A stretch of DNA of 64,000 nt from Candidatus Faecalibacterium gallistercoris (GTDB lineage Bacteria > Bacillota > Clostridia > Oscillospirales > Ruminococcaceae). Positions 59,789 through 64,000 of the stretch are shown in pieces. Below the pieces are notes generated by a model. It was not told the origin of the DNA and made no database searches. It saw only the letters and a program-made list of their open reading frames with translations. A program made the position numbers and the translations under genes. The DNA lies in contig DXBJ01000005.1 in NCBI GenBank assembly GCA_019116585.1, positions 1-64,000 of the forward strand, written 5' to 3'. Position 1 is the stretch's first letter. Each line of letters begins with the position of its first letter.

Positions 59789-60802
59789 ATGATACGTTTT
59801 GCCTTGATCGTGGCGTCGGTGCTGGGGTTTGCCCTGACCGCCGCGGTCGGGAATCTGCTGACGCCCCTGCTGCGGGCCCTGGTCCCGCCGGAAAAGGAAA
59901 ACGCCCCTGACCCCAAACCCGGGCAGGACCCCCCCGAGCCCTCTGCGCCCCGGGGCCTGCCCACCATGGGCGGCCTGTGTTTCATCATCGGGACCCTGGC
60001 CGCCGTGGGGGTGGGCTGGGCGGTGGTCTGCATGGTCCAGCCCGAGCTGCTGGGCGGCGGCCTGACCGGCCGGCTGATGCTGGGGCTGGGGGGCGGCTTC
60101 CTGCTGGGGGCGGCGGGCCTGGCCGACGATCTGGCCCGGCTGCGGCCCCGGCAGGTGCTGGGCCTGCGCACCGGGCCCCGCCTGGCACTGGAAGCCCTGG
60201 CTGCCGCCGGCACGGTGGCGGCCCTGTGGCTGGGGGGCTGCATGCCCACCGGCCTGACCCTGCCCCTGGCGGGCTACTGCGAGCTGGGCGGGGCGGCGGC
60301 CCCTCTGTGGGCGCTGCTGCTGCTGGCCCTGGCCGAATCGGCCCGGCTGGCCGGCTCGGCCGACGGGGCGGCGGCCGGCGCGTCCTTTGTGGCCATGCTG
60401 GGCCTGATGGGGGCCGAGACGATCCTGGGCTTTTTCCCGCTGGCCGTGCTGCCGGCGGCTCTGGCCGGGGCGCTGATGGCCTTTCTGCTGTGGAACTTTT
60501 ACCCCGCGCGGCTGCTGCCCGGGGCGGTGGGCTGCCTGTTCCTGGCCGGGGCGGTGGGGGCCATCCCCCTGTCCATCGGCCGGGGGGATCTGGCTTTGCT
60601 GCTGGGGCTGCCCTTTTGGGCCGAGGGCCTGGCCGCCCTGCTGCAGGGCATCTGGCGCCGCGCAAAGGGCCGCCCCCTGTTCAAGGCCGGCAGCCTGGAC
60701 GCCTGGCTGCGCCGGAAGGGCGGGCCGGTGTCGGTGTTTTATGTTTTTTGCGCGCTGGCGCTGGCGGGCGCTCTGGCCGCCCTGCGCACCGCGCAGCTGT
60801 AA
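59789..60802 (+). CDS. MraY-like membrane protein, probably catalytically inactive
   Basis: Retains 'GLPTMGGLCFI' and 'LADDLARLRPRQVLGL' but has 'RLAGSADG' for NLTDGLDG, 'WNFYPARLLPGAVGCLFLAG' for FNxYPAxxFMGDxGSLxLGG, and lacks the HHH motif; dcw position between murF and ftsW. Confidence 0.85.
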   Translation: MIRFALIVASVLGFALTAAVGNLLTPLLRALVPPEKENAPDPKPGQDPPEPSAPRGLPTMGGLCFIIGTLAAVGVGWAVVCMVQPELLGGGLTGRLMLGLGGGFLLGAAGLADDLARLRPRQVLGLRTGPRLALEALAAAGTVAALWLGGCMPTGLTLPLAGYCELGGAAAPLWALLLLALAESARLAGSADGAAAGASFVAMLGLMGAETILGFFPLAVLPAALAGALMAFLLWNFYPARLLPGAVGCLFLAGAVGAIPLSIGRGDLALLLGLPFWAEGLAALLQGIWRRAKGRPLFKAGSLDAWLRRKGGPVSVFYVFCALALAGALAALRTAQL

Positions 60803-60868
60803 GGCCCCCGCATGGGGCAGTCGAAGATGCCCGGGCAAGGCGGCCCGGGCGGAAAGGTAGGTGTTAGG

Positions 60869-62203
60869 ATGGCAGTGGCAAGACGCCGCACGGACCCCAA
60901 CGGCCCGGTGGTGGTCCTCCAGCGGGACCCCGGGCCCTGGACCCCGCTGACCATCGGCTGGCTGGCAACGCTGGGGCTGATCGTCGTGTTCGGGCTGGTG
61001 ATGCTGTTCAGCGCCAGCTATACCACGGGCTATCTCCGGATGGGGGACAGCTATCACTACATCAAGTCCCAGGCCCTCTACGCCCTGATCGGGGTAGGGG
61101 TGATGTTCCTGTTTTCGTATTTTGACCTGCGGTTCATCCGCAAGTTCGTGTGGGCAGGCTACCTGATCAGCCTGGTGCTGCTGGTGGCGGTCCTGTTCTG
61201 CGAGCCCCTCAACGGCTGCCGCCGCTGGCTGAACATCAAGGGCCTGCCCACCCTGCAGGTGTCGGAGCTGGTCAAGTTTGAGATGATCCTGCTGACGGCC
61301 CATCTGGCCAGCCGCACCCCCCACCCGGTCGCGCCCCAGGAGGGGCCCGGCGCACGCCGCAGGGTGGGCAGCGTGGGGGGCTGGCTGTACCAGAAGATCG
61401 TCCGGGAGCTGGCCGTGCCCCTGCTGCCCCTGGTGCCGGTGGTGCTGCTGCTGGCCCTGGAGCCCCATATGTCGGGCATCGTGCTGATGTGCGCCATCGT
61501 GGGCAGCATCCTGCTGCTGAACGGCAGCGGCGGCATCATCACCTACGGCGGGGCCCTGGGGGCGGGCTTCCTGCTCGAGACGGTGCTGTCCCACATCGAC
61601 TCGATCCCCTACCTGCAGGAGCGTCTGGACGGCTGGACCAGCGACCTGGACAAGATGACCGACCAGACCCTGCAGAGCCTGTACGCCATCGGCTCGGGCG
61701 GGCTGACCGGCCTGGGCCTGGGCAACAGCGTCGAAAAACAGCTCTGGCTGCCCGAGTGCACCAACGATTTTATCTTCAGCGTGGTGTGCGAGGAGCTGGG
61801 GTTTGTGGGGGCGGTGGTGGTCATCCTGCTGTTCGTCCTGCTGCTGGTGCAGGGGTTCCTGATCGCCTTCCAGGCGGCCGACCGGTTCAGCACCCTGGTG
61901 GGGGTGGGCATCATGGCCCAGGTGGGCTGGCAGGTGTTCTGCAATGTGGCGGTGGTCACCAACACCCTGCCCAACACCGGCATCAGCCTGCCCTTCTTCT
62001 CCTCAGGCGGCACCAGCCTGCTGCTTTTGATGGCGGAGATGGGGGTCATGATCCACATCGGCCGCAACGGCGCCCGGGCCGCACAGGCCCGCCGCGCCGC
62101 CCACGAGGCCCGGCAGGAGCAGGCCCAGCGGGCTGCAGCCCGCCCGCCCATCACCCTGGACAGCGTCCGGCGGCAGGCTTCCGGCCACCGCGCGGGGATC
62201 TGA
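60869..62203 (+). CDS. ftsW: FtsW/SpoVE-type SEDS glycosyltransferase
   Basis: 'VMLFSASY', 'GCRRWLNIKGLPTLQVSELVKFEM', 'GLTGLGLGNSVEKQLWLPECTNDFIFSVVCEELGFVGAV', 'NTLPNTGISLPFFSSGGTSLL'. Confidence 0.95.
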   Translation: MAVARRRTDPNGPVVVLQRDPGPWTPLTIGWLATLGLIVVFGLVMLFSASYTTGYLRMGDSYHYIKSQALYALIGVGVMFLFSYFDLRFIRKFVWAGYLISLVLLVAVLFCEPLNGCRRWLNIKGLPTLQVSELVKFEMILLTAHLASRTPHPVAPQEGPGARRRVGSVGGWLYQKIVRELAVPLLPLVPVVLLLALEPHMSGIVLMCAIVGSILLLNGSGGIITYGGALGAGFLLETVLSHIDSIPYLQERLDGWTSDLDKMTDQTLQSLYAIGSGGLTGLGLGNSVEKQLWLPECTNDFIFSVVCEELGFVGAVVVILLFVLLLVQGFLIAFQAADRFSTLVGVGIMAQVGWQVFCNVAVVTNTLPNTGISLPFFSSGGTSLLLLMAEMGVMIHIGRNGARAAQARRAAHEARQEQAQRAAARPPITLDSVRRQASGHRAGI

Positions 62204-62315
62204 GCGGCTCAAATGCAACACAGGCGGTAAACTGCCTGAATGAATATCCCGTCCGTAAACCAAACGGGCGGGATCGTTGGCGCAGTCCGGCACACCCGGA
62301 CAGGAGGAATCAACC

Positions 62316-63443
62316 ATGCGCGTATTGATCGCTGCCGGCGGTACGGCCGGCCATATCAACCCGGCCCTTGCCATTGCGGGGGCGCTGCGGGCGGCCGACC
62401 CCGCCGCCGAGATCCATTTTGCCGGCCGCAAAGAGGGGATGGAATACCGTCTGGTGACCCGGGCGGGCTATCCCTTCCATCACATCGAGGTGACGGGCTT
62501 CCAGCGGCGGCCCTCGCTGGAAAACCTGCGCCGCAATGCCGTCACCGTGTGGAACCTGGCCCGCTCGGGGCCCCGGTGCCGCGCCATCCTGCGGGAGGTG
62601 GAGCCCGATCTGGTCATCGGGTGCGGGGGCTACGTCTCCGGGCCGGTGGTCCGGGCGGCGGCCAAACACGGCATCAAGACCGCCATCCATGAGCAGAACG
62701 CCTTCCCCGGCGTGACCAACAAGCTGCTTGCCCCGGAGGTGGATCTGGTTTTCGCCGCGGTGCAGGCCGGGGCCGACCGGCTGGGCGCCCCCGGCAAGAC
62801 CGTGGTGGTGGGCAACCCCGTCCGGCCCGAGGTCTTTGCCTGGGCCCGCCGCCGGGAGGAAGCCCGGGCCAACCTCCACGCCGGGGACCGGACGGTGATC
62901 CTCTCCTTCGGGGGCAGCCTGGGGGCCCGCCGCATCAACGAGGTGGTGGCCAGCCTGTGCGCCTGGGAGCAGAAGGAAAAGCGGAACATCCTGCACCTGC
63001 ACGCCACCGGCCAGTACGGGGTGCAGCTGTTCCAGGACCTGGAAAAGGAAAAGGGCTTTGCCCGGGGAGAGGATCTGGTGGTGCGGGAGTACATCGACAA
63101 TATGCCCGAGCTGCTGGCCGCGGCCGACCTGGTCATCAGCCGGGCGGGCGCCCTGACCCTGGCCGAGCTGGAGGCCGCCGGCCGCGCGGCCATCCTGATC
63201 CCCAGCCCCAACGTGGCCGAAAACCATCAGTACTACAACGCCCTGGAGCTGGCCAAGGTGGACGCCGCCGTGGTCATTGAGGAAAAGGACCTCACCGGCG
63301 AAAAGCTGGTGGCGGAGGTCCGCACCCTGCTGGACGGGGAGGGCAGGCTGGCCCAAATGGGCCGGAACGCCCGCACCCTGTCGGTGGACGACAGCCTGGA
63401 CCGGATCGTGGCCCGGCTGCAGACCCTGGTGCACACCCCGTAA
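62316..63443 (+). CDS. murG: UDP-N-acetylglucosamine--N-acetylmuramyl-(pentapeptide) pyrophosphoryl-undecaprenol N-acetylglucosamine transferase
   Basis: 'MRVLIAAGGTAGHINPALAIAGAL', 'VIGCGGYVSGPVVRAAAKHGIKTAIHEQNAFPGVTNKLL', 'VISRAGALTLAEL'. Confidence 0.95.
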   Translation: MRVLIAAGGTAGHINPALAIAGALRAADPAAEIHFAGRKEGMEYRLVTRAGYPFHHIEVTGFQRRPSLENLRRNAVTVWNLARSGPRCRAILREVEPDLVIGCGGYVSGPVVRAAAKHGIKTAIHEQNAFPGVTNKLLAPEVDLVFAAVQAGADRLGAPGKTVVVGNPVRPEVFAWARRREEARANLHAGDRTVILSFGGSLGARRINEVVASLCAWEQKEKRNILHLHATGQYGVQLFQDLEKEKGFARGEDLVVREYIDNMPELLAAADLVISRAGALTLAELEAAGRAAILIPSPNVAENHQYYNALELAKVDAAVVIEEKDLTGEKLVAEVRTLLDGEGRLAQMGRNARTLSVDDSLDRIVARLQTLVHTP

Positions 63444-63526
63444 AAGCGTCCGCCCCGGGGCAGGGAAAAGGGGACCGGCCCTGAAGCGCGGCCGGAAACA
63501 TCCCCCAGGAAAGGAGGCGGCGCGGT

Positions 63527-64000
63527 ATGCCCGCTAAAAAGCGAAAGCGGCCCCGGCCTGCCGCCCGCCCGGCCCAGGGCGGCCGTCCCGGATCGGCCCG
63601 CCCCGTCCGCCCCCCGCAGGAGGCAGGCGGCGGACACCGGCCTGAGCTGTACGATTACCAGAACCCCAACCCGTCCCCCGCCTACCGCGGCGGCGGGATG
63701 TACCGGGACAACACGGTGGAGTTCCCCACCGGGCGCACCCGGCCCCCGGCCCGGGCAGGGGGGCAGGCGCGTCCGGCCCGCCCCGCCGCCCGTCCGGCTC
63801 GCCCTGCCGCCCGCCCGGTGCAAAGCGCCCGGCCCGCCCAGCGCCGCCCGGCCCAGCCGGTGCAGCGCCGGGAGGCGCGCCGCCGCCGCAGGGTCACCCG
63901 CCGGATGCTGCGCCGCCGCCGGATGCTGCGCCGCCTGACCGCGGTGGCTCTGGTTCTGTGCGTGGCCGCCGCCGGCATCTACCTGACCATGACCATGCTG
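63527..64000 (+). CDS. Start of an FtsQ/DivIB-like protein (partial, runs off the window)
   Basis: Open from ATG 63527 to the window end; long basic Ala/Pro/Arg-rich N-terminus, then a TM helix 'LTAVALVLCVAAAGIYLTMTML'; dcw position after murG. Confidence 0.6.
   Translation, partial: MPAKKRKRPRPAARPAQGGRPGSARPVRPPQEAGGGHRPELYDYQNPNPSPAYRGGGMYRDNTVEFPTGRTRPPARAGGQARPARPAARPARPAARPVQSARPAQRRPAQPVQRREARRRRRVTRRMLRRRRMLRRLTAVALVLCVAAAGIYLTMTML

Noticed and set aside
55529-61594. 2021-aa minus-strand ORF opposite the dcw cluster
   Set aside because: Low-complexity Gly/Val/His/Gln-rich translation antisense to well-supported genes; a GC3-driven shadow ORF.

Overview
This is a GC-rich chromosomal segment, most likely from a Clostridia/Oscillospiraceae-type Firmicute (inferred from gene content and order). 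It begins with about 2.7 kb of a mobilizable-element remnant: mobC, an AT-rich orphan cargo gene, a relaxase that looks truncated, and a frameshifted second mobC fragment. This abuts a tRNA-Ala. The remainder is mostly core genome: TPP-riboswitch-controlled thiT, a class III FBPase, murA, walJ/yycJ, T-box-controlled alaS, HIT, apt-like, comEC-like, holA, an RNase M5-like Toprim protein, HAD genes, tRNA-Pro, a MITE-like element, a GT51 transglycosylase, a two-component system, a Phd/RelE-type TA module, an RpiR regulator, two paralogous heterodimeric ABC exporter pairs, a signal-peptide-less peptidase cluster, tadA, an SDR, rpoD, tRNA-Gln, a MarR regulator, a GGDEF protein, trkH/trkA, a J-protein/DUF5685/zinc-ribbon cluster, a GH2 enzyme, rsmD, and a division/cell-wall (dcw) cluster running off the right edge. 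The observations I rate highest are: (i) a gene in the mraY position of the dcw cluster that keeps the MraY framework but has lost key catalytic motifs; (ii) a ComEC-like protein whose C-terminal MBL-like domain has no metal ligands; (iii) an uncharacterised AT-rich gene inserted between mobC and the relaxase, next to a 14-bp perfect palindrome and a decayed second mobC; (iv) three matching 14-nt inverted-repeat candidate MarR operators around a MarR/ABC locus; (v) a 166-bp MITE-like element whose inverted repeat supplies a stop codon. No database search was run. All family calls come from reading motifs in the translations.
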